Of a stretch of DNA of 64,000 nt, positions 1 through 7,937 are shown piece after piece. A model generated the notes under the pieces. It saw nothing but the letters and a program-made list of their open reading frames with translations, searched no databases and was not told where the DNA came from. Position 1 is the stretch's first letter; every line of letters starts with the position of its first letter. The DNA comes from Alteromonadaceae bacterium M269 (lineage in GTDB: Bacteria > Pseudomonadota > Gammaproteobacteria > Enterobacterales > Alteromonadaceae). A program made the translations under genes and the position numbers. The stretch covers positions 19,696 through 83,695 of the forward strand of contig SMNZ01000010.1 in assembly GCA_004353515.1 (NCBI GenBank), read 5' to 3'.

Positions 1-165
1 GTTGTATTGCGTAATCTTGTTATGCGTACTAAAGGTCCTGTAACAGAACCTTCGCCTATGGCAAAAGAAGAGCGTCGCGATGACCGCAGACGTGATGAGA
101 AGCCAGCTCCAGCCGCTGAAACATCAGCACCTGCAGCAGAAGCTCCAGCTACAACTGAAGAATAA
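1..165 (+). CDS. rpsF: 30S ribosomal protein S6, C-terminal part (partial)
   Basis: The window opens inside an ORF whose last 54 residues run to TAA at 163-165. It begins [19 protein letters not shown], which is the usual end of the S6 fold, and continues into a charged and then Ala/Pro/Glu-rich tail as in gammaproteobacterial S6. S6 binds 16S rRNA together with S18 in the platform of the small subunit. Only 8 bp separate it from rpsR, so the priB gene found between rpsF and rpsR in enterics is absent. The 5' end lies outside the window. Confidence 0.9.
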   Translation, partial: VVLRNLVMRTKGPVTEPSPMAKEERRDDRRRDEKPAPAAETSAPAAEAPATTEE

Positions 166-176
166 GGGGATTAATG

Positions 177-404
177 ATGAGCCGTTTTTTTAGACGTCGT
201 AAATTCTGCCGTTTCTCTGCCGAAGGTGTGCAGGAAATTGATTACAAAGATACTGCTATGCTTAAAAACTATATCACTGAAAGTGGTAAAATCGTGCCTA
301 GCCGTATTACTGGAACTAGTGCTAAGTATCAGCGTCAGTTATCAACTGCGATCAAGCGTGCACGTTTCTTAGCATTGCTTCCGTACACTGATTCACATAA
401 ATAA
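177..404 (+). CDS. rpsR: 30S ribosomal protein S18
   Basis: A 75-residue protein starting [17 protein letters not shown], the conserved S18 N-terminus, with the typical Arg/Lys-rich body and an ALLPYTD ending. S18 pairs with S6 on the 30S platform. Two ATG codons stand in tandem (174 and 177). I chose 177 because S18 proteins begin with a single Met before SRF/ARF and the GGGG of the ribosome binding site at 166-169 is then 7 nt away. It is in an operon with rpsF upstream and rplI 29 bp downstream. Confidence 0.97.
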   Translation: MSRFFRRRKFCRFSAEGVQEIDYKDTAMLKNYITESGKIVPSRITGTSAKYQRQLSTAIKRARFLALLPYTDSHK

Positions 405-433
405 GCCATTGGCGTAACTAAGAGGTAGTATCG

Positions 434-886
434 ATGAACATCATCCTACTAGACAAAGTCGCTAATCTAGGCGATTTGGGTGACCAAGTAACAGTTAAAG
501 CTGGTTTCGCGCGTAACTTCTTGTTCCCGCAAGCTAAAGCTGTTCCTGCAACAAAAGACAATGTTGAAAAATTCGAACAGCGTCGTGCTGAGTTAGAAGC
601 TAAAATTGCAAGTGTTCTTGCTGCAGCTGAAGCACGTGCTGAGAAAATCACTGAGTTAGGTTCAGTTACTATTGCTGCTCCTGCTGGTGATGAAGGTAAA
701 TTGTTTGGTTCTGTTGGTACTCGCGATATCGCTGAAGCGATAACTGCAGCGGGTGTTGAAGTGACTAAGGCTGAAGTTAAATTGCCTACAGGAACACTTC
801 GCGAAACAGGTGAGTTTGAAGTTGCTCTTCAAATCCACGCTGACGTTACAACATCAATCAACGTTGTAATTATTCCAGAAGCTTAA
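434..886 (+). CDS. rplI: 50S ribosomal protein L9
   Basis: A 150-residue protein, the full family length. The N-terminal rRNA-binding domain starts [24 protein letters not shown] and is followed by the [10 protein letters not shown] motif. A long Ala/Glu-rich connecting helix (about residues 40-75) and the C-terminal domain with [14 protein letters not shown] follow. L9 sits at the base of the L1 stalk and helps maintain reading frame. It is the last gene of the rpsF-rpsR-rplI operon, and a strong intrinsic terminator lies 22 bp after its stop. Confidence 0.98.
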   Translation: MNIILLDKVANLGDLGDQVTVKAGFARNFLFPQAKAVPATKDNVEKFEQRRAELEAKIASVLAAAEARAEKITELGSVTIAAPAGDEGKLFGSVGTRDIAEAITAAGVEVTKAEVKLPTGTLRETGEFEVALQIHADVTTSINVVIIPEA

Positions 887-908
887 TTTCTTCTGAATAG
901 ACTTTAAA

Positions 909-935
909 AACGCCGCTCTTTAGCGGCGTTTTTTT
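909..935 (+). terminator. Rho-independent terminator of the rpsF-rpsR-rplI operon
   Basis: An 8-bp perfect stem AACGCCGC / GCGGCGTT (909-916 and 923-930) with a 6-nt loop is followed directly by a T-run at 931-935. It closes the ribosomal protein operon. Confidence 0.93.
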
Positions 936-1158
936 ATGCCTGTTAAAATTTCTTGTTCACATGTGCTAATGGATCTTCACAATGGATATTAATCATAAGC
1001 TTGAATAAACATGAAATAAGCCTTAGCTTTAGTTTTTGTGAATAGTTAATCCCATCATTTATTTAAATATTTTTATTTTGCATTTAAACCTTCTTAAATA
1101 TGTTGGCGACATATACTCTAAACGAACTAAAACAAATAAATCAGTTGAGTGAATATCA

Positions 1159-1731
1159 TTGGTTTCGTCAGAAAACATTGTAGCTGCAGAAGATAAGTTT
1201 GGAGCTCAGGCAGATGCTGATTTGTCTCTCGTAAATGCGGTAAAGCAGGGAGACAAAAGAGCTTACAGACAGCTATATGATAAGCATATAGGGCGTGTCT
1301 ATGCTCTTTGCTATCGGCTAACAGCTGATAAGTCGTTAGCTGAAGATGCTGCACAGGAAGTGTTTGTGCAACTGTGGCAGAAGATTGAAAACTATCGCGG
1401 TGATAGCAAGTTTACGACATGGCTTCACAGTGTAACGTCGAATGTCACGATTTCTTATCTGAGAAAACAGAAGAGCTGGTGGCAGAAAATGTTTTCAATT
1501 GAAGATTCGGAAGTCATGCAGCACGGTGCGGAAGAGTCGAGTGACAGTGTTGATTTGGATACTTATGTAGCAAGGTTACCTGAGAGAGCGAGATTGGTTT
1601 TTGTTTTACATGCGATTGAAGGCTATAGACATGAAGAAATAGCCAAGATGCTAAATATGGCTTTGGGATCGAGTAAGGCGCAATTTCATCGTTCAAAGCA
1701 GTTGATTAAAGAGTGGATGGGTTATGAGTAA
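1159..1731 (+). CDS. ECF (RpoE-type) RNA polymerase sigma factor
   Basis: A 190-residue protein with the two domains of sigma-70 ECF factors. Region 2 (about residues 30-95) holds YDKHIGRVYALCYRLTAD and the AEDAAQEVFVQLWQ helix that binds core polymerase and the -10 element. Region 4 (about 130-185) holds LPERARLVFVLHAIEGYRHEEIAKML followed by SSKAQFHRSK, the -35-binding helix-turn-helix. The only usable start is TTG at 1159 and no strong Shine-Dalgarno is visible, so translation may be weak. Its stop overlaps the next gene (ATGAGTAA), which encodes a membrane protein placed like an anti-sigma factor. It probably controls an envelope-related response; the target promoter is not evident. Confidence 0.9.
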   Translation: MVSSENIVAAEDKFGAQADADLSLVNAVKQGDKRAYRQLYDKHIGRVYALCYRLTADKSLAEDAAQEVFVQLWQKIENYRGDSKFTTWLHSVTSNVTISYLRKQKSWWQKMFSIEDSEVMQHGAEESSDSVDLDTYVARLPERARLVFVLHAIEGYRHEEIAKMLNMALGSSKAQFHRSKQLIKEWMGYE

Positions 1732-2233
1732 CGAACATTTCGAACAGGAGCTGTTGAACAGGATTCAAGAGTTACCTCAAGAGCGACAGCCCGAGCGAGA
1801 TTTGTGGCCTGGTATTGAAATGGCTATGAATATTCAAGTTGAAGCAGCAGCTCCTCAAGGCAATGTTGTAGCTTTTGCAAAGCAGCCTGTTTGGTATGCG
1901 TCAGCAGCATCTTTTCTTATTGTGGCGATGTTTGCATGGTTTAATTTTAATAACTCAAATGTGTTGCAGGTTAATGAAGAATTTATTGCGCAGATGACTA
2001 TGCAGCATGAAGAACAGAAAACAGCTTTACTTGTTAAATTTGAAGACCAACCGGCGTTGACACAAAACTGGCAACAACAATTAAAAGAGTTGGACGAAGC
2101 GGCTGGCGCCGTAAAAAAAGCCCTTTTGCAGGAACCGAATAATTTAGCGTTGTTAAAGATGCTGCAACATGTGCATCAACAACAAATCGATTTAATAGAA
2201 AATGTTCACTCGTCGAGATGGACACAAATCTAG
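1724..2233 (+). CDS. Putative membrane-anchored anti-sigma factor
   Basis: A 169-residue protein overlapping the ECF sigma gene by 8 bp (ATGAGTAA), the usual sign of a co-translated anti-sigma partner. It has a cytoplasmic N-terminal half rich in Glu/Gln/Pro, one transmembrane segment (about residues 61-80, VWYASAASFLIVAMFAWFNF) and a Gln-rich, probably helical C-terminal part. No zinc-binding HxxxCxxC anti-sigma motif is present. The role is inferred from position and topology, not from recognised sequence similarity. Confidence 0.7.
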   Translation: MSNEHFEQELLNRIQELPQERQPERDLWPGIEMAMNIQVEAAAPQGNVVAFAKQPVWYASAASFLIVAMFAWFNFNNSNVLQVNEEFIAQMTMQHEEQKTALLVKFEDQPALTQNWQQQLKELDEAAGAVKKALLQEPNNLALLKMLQHVHQQQIDLIENVHSSRWTQI

Positions 2234-2255
2234 CCGATTTAATAGAGGTAGAGAA

Positions 2256-3209
2256 ATGAAATATACAAGCCCATTATTAGTGACGGCATTAGGCCTATGC
2301 TTTTGTGGCTCGGTGTTAGCTGGGCAAAAGGTCGATGAGACATTGGATGCAAGCAGCAGCGGTCGTGTAGAAATAGAGCACGTTAATGGCAAGGCGACTA
2401 TCAAAGGCTGGAAAAAAGACCAAGTGAAAGTGGTTGGTGAGCTTGATGAAAGAGCTGAGGATTTTATCTTTAAGCGCAATGGCAATAACATTCGTATCAA
2501 AGTTGAAATGCCCAAGCGAATCAGAAATAACGGCCGTTATGATGGAGACGACTTAACTATCTATGTGCCTCATGGAAGTCGAGTGTCTTACAGCGCTATC
2601 AATGCGAATGTCAATCTAGAAGAAGTCTTCGGTGGCACTAATATTGAAACGATCAATGGTGAAATTGATGCCGAGGAGCTAAAGGGACGTATTCGCCTAG
2701 AGTCAGTTAATGGTGGTATTGATACTAAAAACCTAGAAGGGCATATCGTTGTTGAGACCATTAATGGCGAAATAAGAGATGAAGGTTCTCTTGGAAATGA
2801 AGCGACTTATGATTCTGTTAACGGTGATATTGAAGTCGCTAGTAAGATCCCTGACATCAGTGCAGAAACTGTTAATGGTGATATGGAATTAACGCTTGAT
2901 GATGTGGATTCATTAAAAGTTGATACGGTTAATGGTGATATCGAAAGTCGTTTGACGTTGATGAAGCACGGCGAAGTTAGAGCAAACTCGGTTGGTGGCG
3001 ATATTGAGTTGTATTTCCAATCAGGTATATCTGCTCAGTTCGATATTCAATCTCATGCAGGTGGCAGAATCAGCAATAACCTAACTGACGATAGAATGAA
3101 GAAAGCGAAGTACGGACCACGCCGTTGGTTGGAGTTCACAACCAAAGAAGGAAATGCACGAGTATCAGTATCTACTGTAGGTGGCAGCGTTTCATTGGAT
3201 GAACATTAA
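2256..3209 (+). CDS. Secreted DUF4097-type beta-strand-repeat protein
   Basis: A 317-residue exported protein. The signal peptide is MKYTSPLLVTALGLCFCGSV with a cleavage site near LAG-Q. The rest is a ladder of short repeats around the core xxVNGDIE/xxINGEID, occurring about eight times between residues 120 and 270, which is the DUF4097/DUF4098 adhesin-like beta-solenoid. I chose ATG 2256 over upstream in-frame codons because it gives a signal peptide and has AGAGG 8-13 nt upstream. It is the third gene of the sigma/anti-sigma cassette, an arrangement common in Alteromonadales. Its function is unknown. Confidence 0.85.
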   Translation: MKYTSPLLVTALGLCFCGSVLAGQKVDETLDASSSGRVEIEHVNGKATIKGWKKDQVKVVGELDERAEDFIFKRNGNNIRIKVEMPKRIRNNGRYDGDDLTIYVPHGSRVSYSAINANVNLEEVFGGTNIETINGEIDAEELKGRIRLESVNGGIDTKNLEGHIVVETINGEIRDEGSLGNEATYDSVNGDIEVASKIPDISAETVNGDMELTLDDVDSLKVDTVNGDIESRLTLMKHGEVRANSVGGDIELYFQSGISAQFDIQSHAGGRISNNLTDDRMKKAKYGPRRWLEFTTKEGNARVSVSTVGGSVSLDEH

Positions 3210-3244
3210 TTTGAATTGAACATGCGAAAGTTATCGTATGGATT

Positions 3245-3271
3245 AAAGCAGCCCTTGTCGGCTGCTTTTTT
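3245..3271 (+). terminator. Rho-independent terminator after the sigma cassette
   Basis: Stem AAAGCAGCC / GGCTGCTTT (3245-3253 and 3260-3268), a 6-nt loop, then a run of T. It separates the sigma/anti-sigma/DUF4097 unit from dnaB. Confidence 0.9.
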
Positions 3272-3325
3272 GTTGGAAATAGCTCATAATAGACGGCTAG
3301 GTTTTTAGGTCTTGAAGATAGCGTT

Positions 3326-4717
3326 GTGAAAATAGTCTCACAAAAAGAAGTCGATAAAAAAGTAGAGAAACTCAAAGTCCCTCCCCATTCTATGGAAGCG
3401 GAGCAGTCTGTTCTCGGAAGTATGCTAATAGCTCCAGAGTCTTGGGATAAAGTGACTGATGTTATTATCGAAACAGACTTTTACAACCGCTCACACCAGA
3501 CGATATATCGAGCCATCATGCGTTTGCTTGGTTCTAACCAACCTGTCGACTTAATTACGGTCTCCGATGAATTAGAAAACTCTGATGAGTTAGAGTTATC
3601 AGGTGGCTTTTCTTATTTAGGCGAGCTAGCGAAGAATATTCCCAGTGCTGCTAACGTTGTGGCTTACGCTAATATCATTAAAGAAAGAGCAATAACGCGC
3701 GAATTGATTGGCGTTTCAAATGAAATCGCTGAAGTGGGCTACAGCCCCGAAGGTCGTGATGCAGCTGAGATACTCGACCTCGCTGAAAGTAAAGTATTTG
3801 AGATAGCGGAGAAGCGTACCAGTAAAAACGAAGGCCCTCGCGATATCGAGTCTGTACTGACTAAGACGATAGACCGTTTGGAAGCGCTGGTTAAAAACAA
3901 TAAAGAAATTACCGGGGTAACTACGGGTTTTACCGACTTGGATAAGAAAACCAGTGGTATGCAACCCTCGGACTTGATCATCGTCGCGGCTAGGCCTTCA
4001 ATGGGTAAAACAACTTTTGCCATGAACTTAGTTGAAAATGCAATGATGATGGAAGACAAGCCTGTGCTTGTTTTCAGCTTGGAGATGCCCTCTGAGCAGA
4101 TCATGATGCGTATGTTGGCTTCATTAAGTCGTGTTGACCAGACAAAAATCAGGACAGCACAGTTAGATGATGAAGATTGGGCCAGGATTTCCAATACTAT
4201 GCGCATGCTCAAGGAAAGAGACTGCCTTTATGTCGATGACTCATCAGCGCTTACACCCATGGAATTGAGATCGCGTGCACGTAAGTTAGCAAGAGATCGT
4301 GGTGGTATCAGCATGATTATGATCGATTACCTCCAGCTTATGCATGTGCCTGATAAAAGTGACAACAGAACCCTAGAGATCGCGGAGATTTCACGATCTC
4401 TAAAAGCGCTAGCCAAAGAATTAGAAGTACCTGTTATTGCACTTTCTCAGTTGAACCGTACGCTAGAGCAAAGAGCGGATAAACGCCCGGTTAACTCAGA
4501 CTTGCGTGAATCAGGTTCAATCGAGCAGGATGCTGACTTAATTATGTTTATCTACCGCGATGAGGTTTATAACGAGAACAGCCAAGAAAAAGGCATCGCT
4601 GAGATTATTATCGGTAAACAACGTAATGGCCCTATCGGAACAGTGCGTCTCACGTTCCAAGGACAGTTCTCCCGCTTTGATAACTACGCTGGACCAGCGT
4701 TTGAGGATGAGTATTAA
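3326..4717 (+). CDS. dnaB: Replicative DNA helicase DnaB
   Basis: A 463-residue ring helicase that unwinds DNA ahead of the replication fork. The N-terminal domain begins with KVPPHSMEAEQSVLGSML. The RecA-like C-terminal domain carries Walker A RPSMGKTTF, Walker B MIMIDYLQLM, and the conserved ALSQLNR and DLRESGSIEQDAD motifs. It starts at GTG 3326; a TTG just upstream is out of frame and quickly stopped. dnaB near the rplI operon is normal for Gammaproteobacteria, but the alr gene that often follows it is missing here because the polysaccharide locus begins instead. Confidence 0.98.
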   Translation: MKIVSQKEVDKKVEKLKVPPHSMEAEQSVLGSMLIAPESWDKVTDVIIETDFYNRSHQTIYRAIMRLLGSNQPVDLITVSDELENSDELELSGGFSYLGELAKNIPSAANVVAYANIIKERAITRELIGVSNEIAEVGYSPEGRDAAEILDLAESKVFEIAEKRTSKNEGPRDIESVLTKTIDRLEALVKNNKEITGVTTGFTDLDKKTSGMQPSDLIIVAARPSMGKTTFAMNLVENAMMMEDKPVLVFSLEMPSEQIMMRMLASLSRVDQTKIRTAQLDDEDWARISNTMRMLKERDCLYVDDSSALTPMELRSRARKLARDRGGISMIMIDYLQLMHVPDKSDNRTLEIAEISRSLKALAKELEVPVIALSQLNRTLEQRADKRPVNSDLRESGSIEQDADLIMFIYRDEVYNENSQEKGIAEIIIGKQRNGPIGTVRLTFQGQFSRFDNYAGPAFEDEY

Positions 4718-4861
4718 TTCTTGTGAGAATTAATCAATAAAGTCAGCCTCATAAAATCCACCGCAAAATACCTAACCCTTTGGCATACATACTGTGTGAC
4801 ATAAACGATATATGCCAGGGGTTAGTGTTTAAAGACTATTCAAAATACAAGTCCAGTTGAA

Positions 4862-7609
4862 CTACTCGGTTTGATTAGGGCAATTACTTGGATTATTACC
4901 GCCAGATCTATTGCTGTTTAGCACGCATGCATCGACTAGGAACGGAGCTGCTTCTGTAGCTATCATATTTACACTAGGTCTATTGGTCCCAAGCCAACCT
5001 CGTGGGATATGACCATAAACAGCGGGCTCAGGTTGCAGTGGTTGACGGCGATTATCATCAATTGCATTGACGTTGCGTCGCAAAGAAAGTGCGCCTAGGT
5101 CTAAACCCTGTTGCCCATTTCTTTCGTGACAAGACAGACAAAACTGGTTTTCGGTTGAATCTGGGCGAGGAGCATTGTAGACAAGTGGTCCTTCCGGAAA
5201 GTTAATGCTATCTGCCACTGATCGTAGGGCTGGTGGAATGTTAGAACGATGAGCTGCCAAGTCTCCAGTGTAATCTTGATGGCAAAGGTACTGTGGATAA
5301 CTTGTTTCACCATTACTGTTTAATATTCGTGTAATATCGGCGTGTGTGTCTGCAGGCACACGGTTTGATGCCATATTTCGGAATCTTGCGGGGCTGCCCG
5401 CTGGCACACCAACGAGAGTTCCTGCCGCTCTGTTGCACGCAACTTCGTAGTTAACTTCTTCCGCAAATATTTTGACCTCATCTATCCAACCGTTAAAGTC
5501 ATTAGTTCCTCCGGCTTGTGTGATACCCACGTCAAAGTTACGTGATGAGCTCCCAGCTCGAGTTAACTCGATAGGAGGCGTGTTGGCATTGAACGTATTA
5601 ACTCTGTTCCCATTTACATAGGTTTCTACGTCATATGAGCGTCTATTATTTGGACCTACTGGAGTGACTTGTACTGCAATATGTGTCCAACTGTTTTGTT
5701 GAATATTAATACGCGGGTCTATGCTTTCGACGTTGCCATTAGCGCTAACGATTAATATTCTGTTGTTATTGTTGGATAGGCGAAGTTCACCACCATTAGG
5801 AAAAGCCAACAAGGTTCTATTACCGCTTGCACTTCTTGGATCAACAAACAAGCTGTAGTGCCAACTGCTATTCCTAACGTCTCTTGGTTGGTTGGGGACA
5901 ACAAAGCGTAATCCCATTCCGTTTCCATCTAACCAGAATCCTTTACCTTTTATACCGCCGTTAGCGATTGGTTCTATACGACCTCCACCCAAAATACGAC
6001 CGACGTCAGGTAAGTTCCAGCGTCTTGATGTTCCTGCATTCTGAACTTCAGTTCTTGATACATTATTGAAAAAGTTATTTCTTGGAACTCTAACTGCTTG
6101 TGCCATATTCACATTAAGGAAGCTATTGATGTTTGTATAATCATCAAAAGGGACTTCAGTTGTTGTGCGACCTGAACTCATAAGCCAAGCTGTCTCGGCT
6201 GGTGTTACAGGAGTCATAAAGTCGAAGTAGTTAAAACGGTGTTCATTGGTATCAAGGAAAGAAGTATTTCCTGAGCTGCTGAGAGGCATTTCATTTCGAT
6301 TGTTGTCTCGTCCATTACCGATACGAATTTGCTGAACTGCTCCAGAGTACAAACGAAGTTGACGATGGTCTCTGTCAGCGCTTCCTTGATTGTAGTCAAT
6401 GTTATTAATCAAGTTATCAAGTAAGACCATTTTTCCTTGCGTCCATAAGCCCATTATCATCCTGCCGCTAAAGTTCCCTTGATTTTGGCTCGATAAATTA
6501 CCTGCTCTGTTATTGTTACAGCCTGTCCCAGGAACACAGCTGGGAGCTCTGCCGTTATTGGGTTGCCCAGTTCCTAGATTGTATAAATTCAATCCATAAC
6601 TTGCGAAGGACATGTTGTCGGCGTTTTTGTCCATCCAAGGGTAACTTGATAAGCGTTCACCTTCTTCTATAACTCTTCCTGTAGGATCTCTAAAATCATT
6701 CATGGCAAATCCGAATACATCATTAATGGTATCGTCATAGGGGGCATGTGTGATTGGGTAGAGTTGCGTCCATTGTCTGACGTCACAAGCTGGGAAGTTG
6801 CCTGCAATTGTATCTCCGTCGGCATTTAAACGGATGTTGTCTGGAACGGCATACACCATATCAGCTAGTTCGCCTGTTCTTCTTCTTCCGGTACTGTCTG
6901 TCCAAGGAGGAATTGTATGCGTTCTCCCCTGCCTAAATGTGAGTAGGCGTCCACCACCGGCAACCATAGGTTCTAGAAAATCCTGAATGTCGAATGTTGC
7001 TCCCAAATTAACGATGGGATCACCGTTTCTATCTCTAGGAAAGGTCACATCCGCAATGCTTGCGTTAGCACTTTTAGGATTGCTAACTCTAACGACTACA
7101 GGAGCACTTTGAAGTCGACGAGGGCCTCCTGGACTCATTCGTGGCGCAGAAATAATATTTAAGTCATAACAGTCGTCTGCGCCACAGGCTCGCGGGTTCT
7201 TAACGGGGGAAGATTCGTTGAAGCTCGCATCACACAAACCTATGTGATCTTCTCCAGGCGCAAGAGGGTTGTCAGCAAATGTAAATGTTGCTGATTCAGG
7301 CGCTAGCGCATTTTCGGCATCCAGTATTGTTGTACCAGGATCGGAATTTAAAAATGGCGCGCCTCTTAGCTTTTCAGGTTTCAATAATCGGAATGCAACC
7401 CTTCTTCGATTGCTTCCATCCGACATGAGTTCTTGCCTATGTGATAAACCTATCCGCGCATCGGCACTTGTTTGCAGGGCTGGAATTGTTGGGTTTATGT
7501 ATCTTCTTTTTTCTGTCATGTGCACATCACGTAACAGGCTGGGGGTCTCGGGTTGGGCCAAAGTTGTTAGTGGCAGAAAAAACAATAACAGATAAGAACG
7601 GTACTTCAT
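4862..7609 (-). CDS. Secreted LamG-domain protein with a single c-type haem site (paralogue A)
   Basis: A 915-residue exported protein (signal peptide MKYRSYLLLFFLPLTTLAQ). The first ~550 residues belong to no family I recognise but match the paralogue at 16893-19517 block by block (NPTIPALQTSAD, NPRACGADDCYDL, IMGLWTQGKMVLLD, DTNEHRFNYFDFMTPVTPA). Around residues 570-730 is a LamG/concanavalin-like domain ending GWIDEVKIFAEEVNYE. A CLSCH haem-attachment motif lies at about residues 824-828, and a Met 54 residues after it is conserved in both paralogues as a possible sixth ligand. The gene faces away from the TonB receptor gene, with an operator dyad 75-89 bp upstream. Its function is unknown; it is likely periplasmic or surface exposed, binding sugar and carrying one haem. 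Confidence 0.75.
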   Translation of the reverse strand: MKYRSYLLLFFLPLTTLAQPETPSLLRDVHMTEKRRYINPTIPALQTSADARIGLSHRQELMSDGSNRRRVAFRLLKPEKLRGAPFLNSDPGTTILDAENALAPESATFTFADNPLAPGEDHIGLCDASFNESSPVKNPRACGADDCYDLNIISAPRMSPGGPRRLQSAPVVVRVSNPKSANASIADVTFPRDRNGDPIVNLGATFDIQDFLEPMVAGGGRLLTFRQGRTHTIPPWTDSTGRRRTGELADMVYAVPDNIRLNADGDTIAGNFPACDVRQWTQLYPITHAPYDDTINDVFGFAMNDFRDPTGRVIEEGERLSSYPWMDKNADNMSFASYGLNLYNLGTGQPNNGRAPSCVPGTGCNNNRAGNLSSQNQGNFSGRMIMGLWTQGKMVLLDNLINNIDYNQGSADRDHRQLRLYSGAVQQIRIGNGRDNNRNEMPLSSSGNTSFLDTNEHRFNYFDFMTPVTPAETAWLMSSGRTTTEVPFDDYTNINSFLNVNMAQAVRVPRNNFFNNVSRTEVQNAGTSRRWNLPDVGRILGGGRIEPIANGGIKGKGFWLDGNGMGLRFVVPNQPRDVRNSSWHYSLFVDPRSASGNRTLLAFPNGGELRLSNNNNRILIVSANGNVESIDPRINIQQNSWTHIAVQVTPVGPNNRRSYDVETYVNGNRVNTFNANTPPIELTRAGSSSRNFDVGITQAGGTNDFNGWIDEVKIFAEEVNYEVACNRAAGTLVGVPAGSPARFRNMASNRVPADTHADITRILNSNGETSYPQYLCHQDYTGDLAAHRSNIPPALRSVADSINFPEGPLVYNAPRPDSTENQFCLSCHERNGQQGLDLGALSLRRNVNAIDDNRRQPLQPEPAVYGHIPRGWLGTNRPSVNMIATEAAPFLVDACVLNSNRSGGNNPSNCPNQTE

Positions 7610-7937
7610 TATTTATTCCTCAATTTAAGGGAGAGTGTTGTGGTTAATTTATTAACCTTTTTGTATATTACACATATGTTTGAAAAGATCATATGTTTAA
7701 TTGTGAATTTTATATGACTCTGTAACCTTTTATTGATAGGTATGGAGTTATAGTGAGGATTTGTGTATTCGAGGACGCTGAACTTGAGCGTAAGTACGCT
7801 AAGGTTATCTAATTGAATTAAGGAAATTCAAAGCGATACTGATGGTATCGCATTGATCGTTTGGTGTTGTTCTTGGAGTAAAAGTGTCGAAGAAGTGCTC
7901 TTGCCAGAGGCACTTCTATCGAAAGGCGTTTGGAAAA
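7610..7937. other. Upstream region of LamG-cytochrome A
   Basis: 328 bp without a gene. It contains the operator dyads at 7667-7698 and a 16-bp inverted repeat GGTTAAT-TT-ATTAACC at 7642-7657, between the operator and the start codon at 7609. Nothing else is recognisable up to the end of the TonB receptor gene. Confidence 0.6.
7667..7698 (-). promoter_or_regulatory. Tandem operator dyads upstream of LamG-cytochrome A
   Basis: The copy at 7684-7698 reads AAAGAT-CAT-ATGTTT, one mismatch from AAACAT-N3-ATGTTT. A second copy at 7667-7681 keeps only the ATGTTT half. The two centres are 17 bp apart, as at other sites of the locus. Confidence 0.6.

Noticed and set aside
3739..4212. 157-codon open frame antisense to dnaB
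   Set aside because: It lies entirely within dnaB, has no ribosome binding site or recognisable domain, and dnaB codons explain the open frame.
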